Positions 39,241 to 53,742 of a DNA stretch of 64,000 nucleotides are shown here, one piece after another. Source of the DNA: Serilophus lunatus. Lineage: Eukaryota > Chordata > Aves > Passeriformes > Eurylaimidae. Location: NCBI GenBank assembly GCA_013399895.1, contig VXBA01003167.1, positions 498,136-562,135 of the forward strand. Direction: 5' to 3'. Under the pieces are notes generated by a model. The model did no database searches. It was not told the DNA's origin and saw only the letters and a list, made by a program, of their open reading frames with translations. Each line of letters opens with the position of its first letter. The stretch's first letter is position 1. Both the position numbers and the translations under genes were made by a program.

Positions 39241-40947
39241 GAAAAATACAGATAAAGCTCTGTATAAAAGCAGACTGAAACATGAAATTATTGTAGTTCT
39301 TCGCTCTGATTTTATGATAGATTTCAGTATCATTTCCAGCACTTTCCTCAGAAAAATATACAAAAGACTAACTTCAGTGTTCAGGCATTAGTGTCAAACA
39401 AATGCTATTTTTACTTTAAAGAAATCCCATATAAAGAAAACATTTTGGCATGCATGCTCAGATATATTACATGCATTTTGCATTTTATTTTAGGCTAACA
39501 CATTTCAGAATTATTTACATGAGTCCATGCCCTAACCAGATCACAGACCTTACCTCTTCTAAGGCGACCGGCATTAAACAACACCTTCTCTTGAGAGGAA
39601 TCAAGGAATCCTTCCTAAACGAAAGTGTTGAAGCCAGATAACAGTAGTATATAACCATAACTTATTTCCACAAGGTAACTGAAAGCATTCTTATTGGCAC
39701 ATATATATCTCTAATCCTTTTTGGATTATTTACTGTAATATTCAGACATTGCCAATTCTCAATATGTCTACACAAGTGACTTGCAATTGATTGAGGCTGG
39801 CACAAGTCTCCAAATACCCTAAGAATCATCTGTTCTCTTCCAAAATTCAAGCTTTCTTGGGGATGATGCTTTCAAATTGGCTGCCTGCCACACTCACCCA
39901 GTTTCTGGGGTAGAAAAGCCAATCAGGGCTGCTGCAACAAAACAGGCATGGTTTGTCCTCCAGCTTCCCTCTCCTCTTCCCTTCTCCAGTGCAAATAATG
40001 TTTATTTAAATGTCATAACAGAAACCACCACCAAAAATCTACCCTGAATGTGGTGACCACCTCCTCCACCTTCCTATTCAACTACTAAGGCTCATCCACT
40101 CTCCCTTTCATTTCCTTCTACAAAATCTACCACAGAAAAGAAATGATGAAAGAGGATGAGAGAAAATAGAATCAAACTGAATCAAAGGACAAATGGAATT
40201 TAACTGCAACTCTGACATGGAAAATTTTTCTTACAAAATATTGTTTTTGGGAAATTATGCATCATCCTTGCACATTCATTTTAACAGCTTAAAAAGTCTT
40301 CAGGTAAGTCTCCAATTAAAGATGAGAAAATATTTGTATAAGACTACTGAAAGATATTACAGACACTGGAGCACACTAAATATAGTTTTATAAATTATAT
40401 GGAAAGTTAAACTACTCAAACAGTTTTCAGGTGCAGTCAGCACTTAGAAAAGGTCTAATAAAATACATGTTTATCAGATGAAAAATGCAAAATAAGGAGA
40501 TCATATAATATCTGAATCTGTTGAGAATTATAGTACCTACCTTATCACTCAACTTCACTAAAAAAACAGGAAGAGGAATAAAAATAGGGAATTAAAATTT
40601 GCTTCACCAATAACTTCAAGATCCTAATTCAAACCTTCCTTCCTCTATCAAATTAATAAATCTGGAAAAAACTTTGCCTTGCTCTGCAGCAACTAGAAAA
40701 GAGAAAGAATAGTGTGGTATTGGGATCATTTGGATATAATCCAATCAATTCCTTTTTGGCAGCAGTGCTCTAAAAAACCTCTTTATTCAACCTCAATTTA
40801 AAGACATCAAGAACTGGAAGGAGCTGTGAATTTCCAGTATGTTCCATCAAGGGTTAGCCTGGTAAGTAGGGAAGGACAGCTAATCAGCCTGCCAATACTG
40901 GGATGAATTAAACGAGGGGAAGAGCAATTTCCAAGGGAACAAAAGGA

Positions 40948-41210
40948 GATACTGCTTTACACAACAGTCACATTGGGTTATTTCTTGCTGTAAAAGGCTG
41001 GGGGGGAAAAGAGCATGGCTAAAAAGCATTTGGACAAATTCATTGAAGAATCTGCCAAGAACTCTTCAAAGAGAAAAACACACTGAAGAAGACCCAGATT
41101 CACAAACAGCTGCAAGGGCTCTGGGAAGAGACACTGCCTTAGACACCTGCTATCAGCTGCTGTCAGAGAGAAGCTACTGGGCTCAGCCACTGTAATCATT
41201 CTATGGTTTA
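40948..41210 (+). mobile_element. Ancient CR1-type LINE relic (amniote-wide subfamily)
   Basis: This degenerate copy resembles the 3' region of old CR1 families common in turtles and crocodilians. Recognisable parts are GAGATACTGCTTTACACAAC, then AAAAAGCATTTGGACAAATT followed by CATTGAAGAA, and CACTGCCTTAGACACC leading into GCTACTGGGCTCAGCCACTG. Order and spacing agree with the consensus I remember (pre-tail of the reverse-transcriptase ORF end and 3' UTR), but divergence is high and small indels are many. It is not related closely to the younger CR1 copy at 48.8 kb. Confidence 0.65.
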
Positions 41211-44200
41211 TCTAGGTAGAAAGTTCAAAGGTAGTGCTTGCTGAAGACAACAGCATCTTGCATCCTAAAAGGCATCAACTCCAAAAAGGAACAAGAAATA
41301 ACGGTGAATTTGTAAACTGAAAAATAATTCCAAAAATAGTGTGTAGCTATGACAGTTGAAGTAAGCACTGAACAGACCAGAGGAACTTAAATGTCATAAA
41401 TGAGCAGTATTGTCTCTGGATATGATATGCATGAAATCATCTTGTAAAATGAGGTCTGTCTCCTATATTGCAAGGTGAATATTGATAAAATGAAAGATTC
41501 AAAACAAATGTTTTCAGGGTAGAAAAACATTAGGGTTAATAGACTTCAGGAACTCCATCTCCTTTAATTGTCACAGGAAAGACCACAAATATGACAAGAC
41601 ATTGCAGAATATTAAGAATTTTACTCCTCACACAGCAACCAACTTTCCCTCTCAAAGCAAAACTCCAGGAGGCATCTGTACTTAGATTTCAGTTCTTTTT
41701 ACAAGAAATCTCTTCTCATCTGTGCTGATTCAGATCTCCTTCCACTGTCTGCTACCAAAGTCTATTACTGCTCTGTTTTGTAGAAGAAAAAAATCTAAGA
41801 AGTTAGAACATTTGCAATCTGAAGACGACTGGAGTTTTCCATCCATTAACTTCAGTATAATCAAAACAATTCTTTCAGCTATTCTGTAGCCCACAGGTTT
41901 TCAAATAGCATCAGTGGAAGATGACCAAGGGCAGGCCAATTTCACAGTTAGGAAAGGAATGACCACAGGAAGTCTCTACGAAATTGTGCAATTTTTCCTG
42001 TGTTCAATACATTTTACTAAAATAATTGAGAAATTGTGAATAAGCTATTATCCTATTACTGACATTTTCTATTCACCAAAGCAACTGCAAAGGGGAATAA
42101 ATAAGAAAGGAGTCTGTATCTACTATATTAAAGAGTGCATTTACATATTCACAAAGACATATCTGTGTAGAATCACATCTTATCTGTGAGCTGTGTTCAG
42201 TTTGCCTAATATACTATCTATGCTGAATATAAAATACCTTCTATGTATCTTAAATTGTTAACTGAAATTTGAGGTATATTTCAGGAATCACTCAACATTG
42301 ATAAAGAAATTAAGAATTAACTAAAATATATAGAGAGAAGAAATTCATTTTACTTTGACCTCCTAGGCCTTTCAGTTTTCTGGCACTGCATCCTCCCATC
42401 TTTTGTGGTTCATACCGTTGCATCAGAATGGAAACATACCATTAACATAACAGCAAAACCAGTAAAAATTACCTTAGCAACGGAATCATCACACTGTGGA
42501 TCCTAAATGTGTGTACTCTCTAGCAATAGCTGCACTCCTGAAGCTCATAACACTATAGAGGTCTGAGTCCACTTACACTGACTACTTAGAAACTTTTTAT
42601 ATTTCATATTAACTACAAAAACTCCAGAAAGCCTCTGACACAAGTGGGACTCCATCACTGGAGTGGTGTGAAGGACATCAACACTACACAACTGGACAAT
42701 CCTGTGATGAAGACCCATTTGTGCTTTGCCATACATGGAGTACTCCCATCCAAAAATCAGGCTAAAAAAACAACAGCTTTTCAATTGTCTGCAACAAGAT
42801 GCAATACTTCTTATTATGTATTTTATTACCAAGGAACCTTTTGGAACAATTTCTTGATCTAAAATACTGAGATTCAAAATTCATATTTTTCATAATTCAA
42901 GTTTCATTATAGCTCTTGCTCTATTTAGTCAAAACTAAAAGCAACAAAACATCAAGCTGTGGCAAACCTTAAAGATGTAACACTTCCTTACATAACATAT
43001 TGTCTGCTCAGAAAAAAAGATCACTTTCCAAAATATTATCAGCTGACAATTTCAGTGGAAGTTTTTTAAGTCTTTGGTAACATTTGCCTTTGCAAAAAAA
43101 AAATGAGCCAAATGTTTCACTGTCAATCTGAAACTTAAGTGTTTGGGGTTTTTTTTATTTATTTTGAGCAAGATGTGTTTATATGGAGATTTAAAAGCCT
43201 ATCTCTTCAAGATACACTGACAGACTACTGAAACAAGGACGGTTGATGAGGTAAGTTGTTAGAGGGGGGAAAAAAAAACCCACAACTTGGCAGCCAACCT
43301 AAGGAAACTCGCCTGACAGCTTGTCTGAATTTCTTCTGCATTTCTTGCCTATTTACAAGATTCAATTTGATAAACTAAGACCCTTGGAGCAAAGCTGTGC
43401 ATTAGCAATGAACCACAGCAGGAATTTATCCTGAACCACCACTTATGAGGCTTGGTCCCAGGTAATAGAAATACTGAACAAAATGTCTAAAATCCTCAAG
43501 GTTTAACACAATTCTCAGGCTTTCACAGAGCATTTTCTGTTTCCAGATTGTCAGATTTGGAATCCTGGGCCAGACTGCCCCATCCCCCACATTCGATGCC
43601 TTCGAAAGGCGGCACTCCCACTCATCTTCCATACAAATGTAAATTTGCTGCCGACAAGGGTGGAGGAAAGAGTTCATTCATCTACAGACAGACTGTTTTT
43701 ATACTGTACCACAGAAGGTATATTCAGAAGAGACACCAGCTTCCAGGCAGAAACAAGTTCCTTGGCTCAAGTCCCTTTGAATGGTAACGTCTTCAGAAAG
43801 GAACTTTCAATTTAACTTTAATATTTACAGAAGATGTTGGATTCATTATGCAAACATTCATGTTCTGGAGCTGAACTGCCATTAGAACACAATGAAACTA
43901 GCTTCTCTGATGCTACATTTCAAATACAATACCATGTTTAAAAGAAACACTTTTTTTCATTGGTAGAAAAGTATATTTCAAGGTTTTTTTCTAAATTTAA
44001 ACCTGAAGAAAATATAATTTCTGATAACACTACCAAAAACAGGATTCTCTTCCTTTATTATAAGACAACCCTCATGCTTTAGAAGCATTAGGACTTAAAC
44101 ATCAGCAGTGAATACCTCCAATATGAATGGCAACTACCCCAAAGCTCAAGGATGCAATACCATCTTGTGTGTTTCCCTAATGAAGGCATTCATATTTACT

Positions 44201-47200
44201 GCAAAGTCTACAGAAATAAAGCCAGTAGTTTCAAGAATCCCACAGGAAAGACATCATGAATCCAGTTAGCCCAGGAACTACTCTGCCACAGAATCTAATT
44301 TAATAAAGCTACAACTTACAGCTGGATTTCTTATCTAAGGCACACGCATGCTGAGAAATACTCCCAAAATTTTACTATACCTTTCCTCCACTATCCACAC
44401 TCCTGACCGACAGCACTCTTCCTGCAGTGGTTTGCATATATAGACTTCCTTTTTCTGTAAGCTCTTCCCAAACTCTTCTGCTTCCAATTCTTACTTCATC
44501 AATAAAGCCACATTTGATTTTGCAGTACAAGCCTTACACTTTTTATATAGAGACAGCCCTTCCTTTTCAGAGTTAATAAGTTTTAAGGACAACAAATTGC
44601 AAAGGTATGAAACTATACCAAGCTGTATTTCACTGTATCTTCCTCTCACTTGTATCTGTAGGATATTTGCCATTTTCAACACTCACCTCTTCAGAGCAAA
44701 TACTTGATGCTTCACAAAACAAGGAACCTCTTCTATTACATCAGATAACATTTACAAATAATGATTCACACTGTCATCATACACACGTTCGGAAAAAAAA
44801 AGCCATGAGGAAAAAGGCCATGAAAATCAACAACTGACTTTTCCTTAGTTATTCTACTCAGAACAGAGCGTGCAGCACTGAATATATTTTTCCAACTTAA
44901 TCTACATGCAATTCATTTCAATAGATCATGAATTTTACTTTGGTTTCCAGCTGACATTAAAGCACTTAAACAAATCTCCAAAGGTTGGACCATTTTGCCA
45001 GCTTAAGACCAACACGATATACATTCAAACACTGCCTTTGAAATAAATACTTGGAGACAAGCCAAAACATTTGGATTTTAGAGGGGGTTACTCCCCTTGT
45101 TGATACCTGACTAAGCTTACACTGATACATAGAGACATTTCACAGCAGTTTTTTGCTGATGGATTCTGACAAATTTTTATTCTTCTATTTCCAGTCCCAG
45201 ACAAAACTTTGCTATTGAATCCTCACAATTTTTTCATCCCCTTAAAGTGTTAGACAAGTTGAAAGCTGATCATTTTTTATAGATATCCCTTTTCCCAACA
45301 TTTATCCACTAAACTAGAATACAAATTGTAAGGAAGATAAAAGAATAAATTCATTTGGGAATTCCAAGATTTACAGTGCAATGATTTTTTTTTTTTAATT
45401 CTTCCTCTCCTCTGGAATCTGCATCAGACCCTCTCATTTGTATGAGTTCTCCAGTTGTGGTGTTTTTCATCTTTAAAAGCTATTTTTCCTTCTAAAAAAA
45501 GTAGAGGCATAATAATAATTTGTCAAACTTTTTTTGGTTTTATTTAACAGAACCAATTACCTTCAGTCAGGGAGAAGAAACAAAAGACAGTAAAATTGTT
45601 GACTTAAAGTCTCAGAAAATATTTCTCAGAGGAAAATTGTGACATTAATTATTTTAAAAGGCATGTAAAGACAACTTCCTTCAATAAAACTGCCAGGTAA
45701 AAAAATGCTTGGATTTTGAATTAGTATGCAAATATATATTCTTTACATGTCTTGATACAGTTACACTTTACTCCAAATTAAATTCAAACACAAAATTCTT
45801 ATGCATGACACTACAATATTTTCATGTCCAGCAACAAACATTCATAAAAACAAAGGAAGTTCATTGCAGCAGCAATATATTTACATAAGTGTTCTTTAAA
45901 GTATCCAGATAGACTACTGAATTACTAATATAGCATTGACCAAAGCAGTTGAAATCTTTTGTTCTTTACAAAAATAAATCTGAGCTCACCAGAAAAAATT
46001 GAAATATGATTTTCATGCATCATTTGAATTGTCACCTGGGCTTTTGTCTCTAGCACTGTCAGAGAATATCAATGTGTTAATTGAAACAAGCAGTATGTAA
46101 TCCACAGGACATCTTTAGCATATGTTTCCTTCCAAGGGCTGATAGAGCTTTCTTGCATTTTTCAGCACTAGAGCCTGACGTTTCCATTTTCAAGCTAAAA
46201 ATAAGAGCAAAAATCTTACACTTTTACATAAATATGTATTTTCCCAGCAGTATGCTTCCACAGGAATCAGACACACTATAACAGTTTTGAGACCTCAGAA
46301 ATAAATGGGAGTGTGGTAGCATTGGCATGAAAGTGTTGAAAACCCCATCTTTAAAGCTGTATTTCTCTTCATAATTCAAAAGGCACAGAAAAATAAATCC
46401 AATCAGAAACCTAGCTCCAAGATGGAACATTCTTACTGATGAAGGAGAATGAGATAGTGGATGTAACAAGGCAAAGCTCAATACTCAAAGCTATCATAAT
46501 TTAAAATTAGACATAATTATCCTTAACAAAACCAGGCACTGTGGAAAGGGGCTTTGGAACAGCTGCTCCTCTTCAATTTAAATGCTCATTTGTTTTACAT
46601 TGACCTAGAAATCAGTATCCTCCTAACCAAAAGCCAATTAGATAATAGTCTGTCTTTCAAGCTTGTAGAATACTAATTTTTTTAACGTCTTTAGTAGTGA
46701 AAAGCAAAGAAATAAACTGCAGATGATGCCACAAGTATGCTCAGCTCCAATATGCACAACCAAATCGTGAGAGTTGCCTTCTGTCTCTTCTAGAAGATCG
46801 GATTTACAATCCAGGGAAGACATCCATCACTTCCTTGTGCTGACTCTGCAGTGCAGTCCCAGCCTGGGACAACCACAGGATGCTGCAAAGGCACCATATG
46901 GAAAGGTCTTCAGTTTCCTAGAGTAACATCCCTCTATTCCTTCCACAGTAAAAGTAACATGCCAAACTCACAACAAGGAAGCATTTCAATAAGCATTTCA
47001 AAAGCTGCCCTTCCAACCCTGCCCAGAGTTAGGTCACTAACACCAATGTTTTTGTGAACAGAAGGATGGCAGACTCTTCAGTACTGCAATATAAACAAGC
47101 TGCTCCTCATGCAATGAGAATTAAAGACACAGAGTTTCTTGCAGACTCGAGTTTGGCTTTTTGCCTCTTGCTCCCTCCCATAGTCCTGACAGAGGTAACT

Positions 47201-48833
47201 CTGGCTCTCCTATTTTACTTCCACCCAACTGGGGACAGCACCTCCCCCAGTTAGTGAGCACTGTCATATTTGACTAGTTTGTCAAACTCTACTGCCAAAC
47301 TGCAATAAACAATGAGCTGACTGTCACTGAGAGAATGTGAGGGGGTGTCTCCCACCCAGTTCCAATTCTTATAGTATTGCAATTACAGTTATTTTTGACA
47401 TTTCTTCTTCTTTTCAAGCCTGGATTAAATTGGCCAGTGACTTGGAAGTTACCAAGAGAGAAGGAACAGTTGCAGAATCTTTGATTCTCTATCACTACTC
47501 TGTTTCAGACAGTCATGATCATTTATACCATTATTTTCAATTTTGGTTAAAGCCAATGCCAAGAACACACATTCATCTACAGATCTGTTCTAGTTCAAAA
47601 GAGAAAAAATTATGATGAGTGCCAGTTTGATTACACTCAAATACAAAGCCATAAGATTTCTTGGTCTTCTAAGTCTTGGCAGCCTCCCTAGAGAAAATTC
47701 TTTCCATGAAACAAGTAGAGCCTATTCTAAATGCATCAACAAAATAAGCTTCTCAGAAGGCCAGTATCATACTGAGTCTGACAAGATCCAGCAAGAAACC
47801 AATTAACACAGAAACCTACATTAGAAAGCACAATTCTACCAAAAGATTAAGTTTTCATAGAAGAAATACTGACAATCATCAGTAGCAATCCACAGTTCTA
47901 TGCTGAAAAAGAATCTGCTAGTGCAAAAGATGGATGTTTTAATATTGAAATAAGCCTTCCAAAACTGCTGAAGTTGTGAAGTAAACAAGCCTATATTGAC
48001 AGAATGATCTCATAGCAGAACACAAATCTGTAAAATCAAGGTGGAATTCAAGGGAAGGAGAAGCTCTTTCCAGAATAGGTAATGAAGCTGAAGAAACCCC
48101 TGTCTCCTTAGGTTTCCATCTGAAGTCACTGAAGTAGAAAGCAACTAAATGCAAGTTGCAATGGACAAAACAAACACGACAACAGCAGCAGCAGCATTCT
48201 AAATATACCTCAAATTTATCAGACAGCAGCATTATCAGTTGATTGTAGCAGTTTGCTCTCTGTCCTGTGCTCCTGAATTTCCCACGCTAAAACTCCCTTT
48301 TCCTTCTCAGCCTTCAAAGCTGCTTTTGCAACAGGAAGCAGAAGAGAAGCCAAAGTCCATTCCTACCCGGCCAAACAAGTAAGCAGATTACTGAAGAGGT
48401 TTCAGAGCAGCTGGGAAGATGTCAATCCTATGCAAAATAATTATTTCAGTTCTGTATCAGCTTTTCCACAGAAAAAGGAGAAGTAACATCGGCTGTTGAG
48501 ATCTTTATGGGGAAAAAAAAGGCTGCAAATAATTCACTCTGGAATGAACAAATTCTGACAAGAGTTCTTAGGTGCTTTTGGATGTGAGAAGTGGAGGTTG
48601 AGGTGTTTAAATTACTGTTTCTGCTGACCAAGTAAACACATAGACATCAGACTTAGAATTGTTTAGAGCTTCTAACTTGACTGCAAACTACATTTCTTAA
48701 AAAATATATCTCTATGAAACAGCAACACTTTCTGGGTTAGGAATCTGCCAATCAATTGAATTTTTGAAAGTAGTTCTCAGAAGAATTGCTGGAGTACATG
48801 ACTTTTCTGTGTAAACAGAGCTGCCATCTATAT

Positions 48834-49050
48834 GACATTAGATATAAGAAAGAAACTATTCCTTGTGAGGGTGGTAAGGTACTGGCACAGGCTGCCAAAA
48901 GAAGTTGTAGATGCCCCATCCCTGGAAACGTTTAAGACCAAGTTGGTGGGGCTTTGAGCAACGTGGTGTCCCTGCCCATGGCAGGGGGTTGGAACAAGAT
49001 GATCTTTAAGGTCCCTTCCTATCCAAACCACTCGATGGTTCCATGATTTT
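48834..49050 (+). mobile_element. CR1 LINE, truncated 3' end (avian type)
   Basis: About 217 bp match the 3' terminal part of avian CR1 in sense orientation. The recognisable blocks are GAGGGTGGTAAGGTACTGGC, GCCCCATCCCTGGAAACG, GTCCCTGCCCATGGCAGGGG and GGTTGGAACAAGATGATC, then TTTAAGGTCCCTTCC and a degenerate ATTCTATGATT-type tail. Relative to the consensus I remember, roughly 15-17 bp is missing before GTGTCCCTGCC. It is 5' truncated, as most CR1 copies are, and carries no intact ORF. The 87-codon ORF antisense to it is not a gene. This is the best single indicator that the host is a bird or a close relative. Confidence 0.93.
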
Positions 49051-49389
49051 AACTGGTGATCTAGAAATAAATATAAAACCACTGCTGACAAACATACTGT
49101 AATAGCAGAGTATAAACAATGAGGTCAGCACTGTCAGGGTGATCTGAATTACTTGCTTTATGCACATACTGTGTTAATGCAACCAAATGGTTAATTACAC
49201 TCACAGGAATTGGGATTCAGGTAACTACAACACGAAGGGAACATTTGCAGTTCTGTGACTCCATAGATTGATCACAGATCCCTTTTTTAAAGTATTGGTA
49301 CTGCATTTGTTTCCAGTCCTCAGACTATTTAAGCAATTAAGCCTTGTTGACAAGGGACAAAAAAGAAATGCAGATGCAAGCACATGCAT

Positions 49390-49420
49390 CATTAATGTAC
49401 TCATTAATGTACATTAATGA
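49390..49420 (+). repeat. CATTAATG repeats forming a perfect 18-bp palindrome
   Basis: Three copies of CATTAATG occur in 30 bp. The second and third make CATTAATGTACATTAATG (49402-49419), its own reverse complement. Confidence 0.9.
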
Positions 49421-52400
49421 AGAAGCTTAGCACCACCATACCTTTCCCTTGAAATTATTGCAATTTACAGTAAGCCAGGGGAAAGAGCAGCAGTTCACCT
49501 TTTGCTTATGGAAAAATAAAGAAATTCAGCAATTAGGATGGTAAGAGACATCTATCACTTCACTGCAGAGCCAAGTTTAATGGCTGAACACTCTTCCAAT
49601 TAAATGGCTTTTAATCTATTCTTGACACTTTCCTAGAGAAGTTGATACCACAGATTTGTGTGACAATAAACCACATGGAACAGGGTCTCCCAAAAGATTC
49701 AACATCTCTCATTTATGCAAAGATTTGCTGCCATATAATACACTGATTTCTAAATAACCTTTATCATAAAAAAAATTAGAAGATGAGCAATGTATTCAAT
49801 TTATTAGAGTGCTCCCTTGGAATTATGTTGGCACATAAATCAACCAGTTTTGTTTGCAGATATTAGCTGATATTCATACGTGTTCATATCAGCCATCAGA
49901 ACATCTGATTTTCTTTCTACTCTGTCTTATAATTCAACTATTTCTCAGTCAGCAACATTTTAAACACAGTATGTAAATTATACCAACAAAGTAAACATGT
50001 CAGCAGGCAAGTAATCATATAGAAAATAAAAGTTGTCACTGTCAAATATACCACTTTAAAGAGTTGCCATCAGGATTGATGTTGATGACTGATCAATATA
50101 GTTTGGCAATGCTGACATAGTACTTTTACTCTCAGTTCAGATAGTTCTGCATGTTTGTGATAGTCCAAGTTGTTACTCTTCTTTCAAAAGCCCATTAGTT
50201 CACCTTGCCAAACTTCTCCACCTCATTATCTCATTTTGTTCTAAGAATTAACTTTGATAAGGAATACATGCATTTTAAATTCATAACACCATACATTTTA
50301 CCTTATTTTGAAAGAAAATATTCAATAACATCAAAAACTTAGCTAAAACCAAACAGTTATCAGTAGATTCAGGAATACCCACAAAGTTGACCTTTTACAT
50401 TGCCTACTGTCATTTGAGCAGAGTCAAAGAGATTGTGGATCAAAAGCCTACGATTCAGACACTGTTCACTTAGGAAGGAGATACTAAAGAAATAAAGGCA
50501 GCACCAGAACTAGGAACTGTACAATAAGGAGACATGCAAATTTTGGGCAACAGTAAAGCTGCAATCCAAGATACAACTCTTGAATCTTAGTTTTCACACT
50601 AAGATTCCCAGACCAGTAGTCCATAGCCCAAAGAACTGACAGTAGAGAAGCATTAAGGAAATCACAGCAGCAGTTTTACTTGTGCCCAAAGCAGCCTCAA
50701 ATTCACAATTAGCCAGAATTTTCTGGCTATCATCAAGGAATAAGAACTGAATACTATTGCTATGGAGTAAAATAAACACTTCTGTGATAACACAGAAGGG
50801 AAAAGAGAGCTTAGGAACATCCAACAGGCAGGAGGAGTCTTAAAAGGGATTCTAGCTCACATCAGAGACAAGACAGAAACGGAGGTTGGCCAAGGTTGGC
50901 AGCACTGACGAAATGCAAGCAGGAACGAACATTCCGACCTCTGTCGACAACCCTTGGATCCTTGACACTGCGATAAGCACTGAATGTATTTTCCTTGACA
51001 AGAGCTCATCCATTAAATTAGTTCAATTACCAATATTTTGAAAATTTGAGATGCAAATTTGCCAAAAGTACCTCTGCAGGTTTAACTACTTGAAACACAT
51101 ATGTCACAGTATCTAGTGAGGTGAGTTTGAACGAGAGATTTAACTGTAACTTGTGTAAAAAATTCACAGTACTCTCTGTGTCAAAGATACACAAATCCTT
51201 TTGCTAATTTTGAGGCAAATAAATTATGTTAGATCTGAAGTTTCATTTTTATTTCAACTCCAAGCAGAGAATTTTAATTCCAAGTTTCACATAATAATTT
51301 GTTTTCATGGACAAATTATGAACCCTGCCATAGGAGTTAATCATATAACTACTTATAGTGTCACTATGCTGTATGACCACATTAAAATAATGAGGTTTGA
51401 ACACTCCCATCTTCAATTAGGGCTTTGTGGCTTCGAGCACTTAAAGAATAAATGTTACCATTAACCTAGACCTTGCCCCTCCAATATGCACCAGATATAT
51501 TAACAATGTTACTGAATCATGAGATCATTGTGAAAATGTAAATCTCAGTGGATTCCATCACAAAGCAAAATCTTGAGGATTTTAATAGGATATTATTTAA
51601 GGTATAAAATTAAAGTCTCTCATTAAGTTATCTCAACAGCTCATTCAATTTATCAGGTCAAAAAATATTTTAAAGGTTATTTTAGGTTAATTACATTTCA
51701 CATACTTTTATGACAGATCTGAAACTCTGCACATCTTTCAATCCTCTGTTATAAACATTCCCCTCTGCCAACAGAGTTCACACTGACACATTTTTGCATA
51801 CTCACACTACAGTCTCAACATGACAGTTTTGTATTCATGATGAACATAGAATTTATTTTTTTTACTGGAAACTTGGTCATTGCAATAAATAACAAAATCA
51901 GAAGCCCCTCAGTCAGTTGTTCCACACTATTTGCTAATAAAACAGCTCAGGTAAGTTGGTTTGTTTTGGACATATAAGGCACCCTTTCAATAAATTGTGC
52001 ATTATACATACTTAGGTGGCTATATGTATTTTCAGTGAAAAAAAAACTCTGATAAATCAAAAATGCCACAATAAAGGAAGTATCTTCATCTATTTCTGCA
52101 ATATATAATGATTTGAAAAAACATCTGCCCATTATTTATCCTGGTTTCTGTTCACAAAGGGAAGAACTACAGATATTGACACTAAATCAAGCTTTCTAGT
52201 ATCATGGCTATTCTGACTTCATACCTCGTGTTTCCACAGCACAAGGAATCTGCAGGTCCCACCAGGGAAGAGTTTGAAACTTTCCATAAAACACAAGCTG
52301 GGTAAGAGATCATTGTATGCCTTGGCTTTTGAACAATTGACTAGAAAACTTAAATATCTTGAACACAATCAGATATAATTATATACACTTCCCAAACTAA

Positions 52401-52451
52401 TAAACTAAGCTTAACAAAGTTTGTGAGGTGTGCTTTACCTTGAGTTCTACT

Positions 52452-52525
52452 AGTGACCAAGGGACTTAACTTCTCAGTATCTCAGTCTATCAAAGTTCAG
52501 ATATCAGGATTGTTGCATAAGTCCC
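52452..52525 (+). mobile_element. Possible MIR-like SINE relic
   Basis: The order AGTGACCAAGGGACTTAACT, TCTCAGTATCTCAGTC, then AGGATTGTTGCATAA recalls the second half of the MIR core ('gtgaccttgggcaagtcacttaacctctctg...cctcag...gggttgttgtga'). It is short, with several substitutions and deletions, so the call is tentative. Confidence 0.45.
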
Positions 52526-53670
52526 AGGCTTTAGTACTGTGTTTCACTTACAAGGCTATCCTTATCTCTGCCGAGAGATTTCACCTCTCCCCCTCTAGAA
52601 ATCTCAAGGTAATAAGGATTTTAGATTAACTCATAGGAAAGATCCTGAGCTGCAGCTCTCCAGAGGTGATGCACATGAACCACTGTATTCCCATTGTCCT
52701 CAGAGTGGTAAAATAAGCAATCACTGTCTCTGGAGCTGAAACTGGATGGCTGGAAAAACACACTGCATGGCATGGATAAACCAAAATGACACAGTACAGG
52801 ACAATACAGCAACCAAAAAACAGCAGCCAAACATGGGGGATTATGCTACTAACTTACAGAACATCTTCAAAGCTTTTGCTTAGTCACAATGCTATGGGGG
52901 ATTATTATAAATGTCCTAAAGCTCAAAACAGTTCGCGTTTCTGGGGGACAAAAAAAGAACTTTGAAACGTAGGCAACAAACTGTTTCATGTTTTAAGACC
53001 AATCCTCCTATTATCACATGCTAGGAAACAGTTTCAAGAAGCATTCCCAAACACAGAAGGCAGCCATATTAAAATACTAAATGCAGACATCTCACAATGC
53101 CTTTCTATGGAAATATTAATCAAAAATCAACAAAATAAAATGGCTAATTTCCAAGTACTTGAAATTAAAACCTAGAAATTCTATTGTCTACATCAGTATG
53201 TTTTTATATACAGGTCATTAAGAACCACAGAAAAACACTCATGAAACAAAGCCTCACTCAGTAACAATGTGTGTTCAAGGCATTCTCAATAACAGTATTT
53301 TAAGCTCTCCACAGCTCCCCAAGCAAAAAGGCTAATTTTCAATGCATACTACAGCACTTTCTAACTTTACAGCTACAGTAGTGCTGCTGTCAGAAAGAGA
53401 ACTGACTGCATGTGCTAAAAATCAATTCAACATATTCACAGACAAAAAAAATAAATGCAGCATCTGAAGATAATGAGAACTGCAATCATTCAAACTGACA
53501 GTCTAGTGCCTAACAATTATCACAAGGCAAGCTTTATAAATTCATATTTCCTACAATGACAAGCCTCAGGTTACACAGAAGGGTATTCAAATTTTCTTTC
53601 AAATATGAAAATATCCTTTAAGCAAATGAGTCCACTCCAAAATGGCATTCACTTAACTGAAGTGAGTAAA

Positions 53671-53742
53671 AAGATGCTGACTGCATTTAAGTAATATGCT
53701 GAAGTTTCTTCAGAGCAAGATGCTGACTGTGCTTAAGTAATT
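53671..53742 (+). repeat. Direct repeat, 46-bp period
   Basis: AAGATGCTGACTGCATTTAA at 53671 recurs as AAGATGCTGACTGTGCTTAA at 53717, both followed by GTAAT. A GAAGTTTCTTC palindrome lies between them. Confidence 0.85.

Noticed and set aside
42545..42877. 110-codon minus-strand ORF
   Set aside because: No recognisable motif, many Cys/Ser codons and an overlapping opposite-strand ORF. Within the chance range.
48828..49091. 87-codon minus-strand ORF
   Set aside because: It is the antisense of the CR1 3' end, not a gene.
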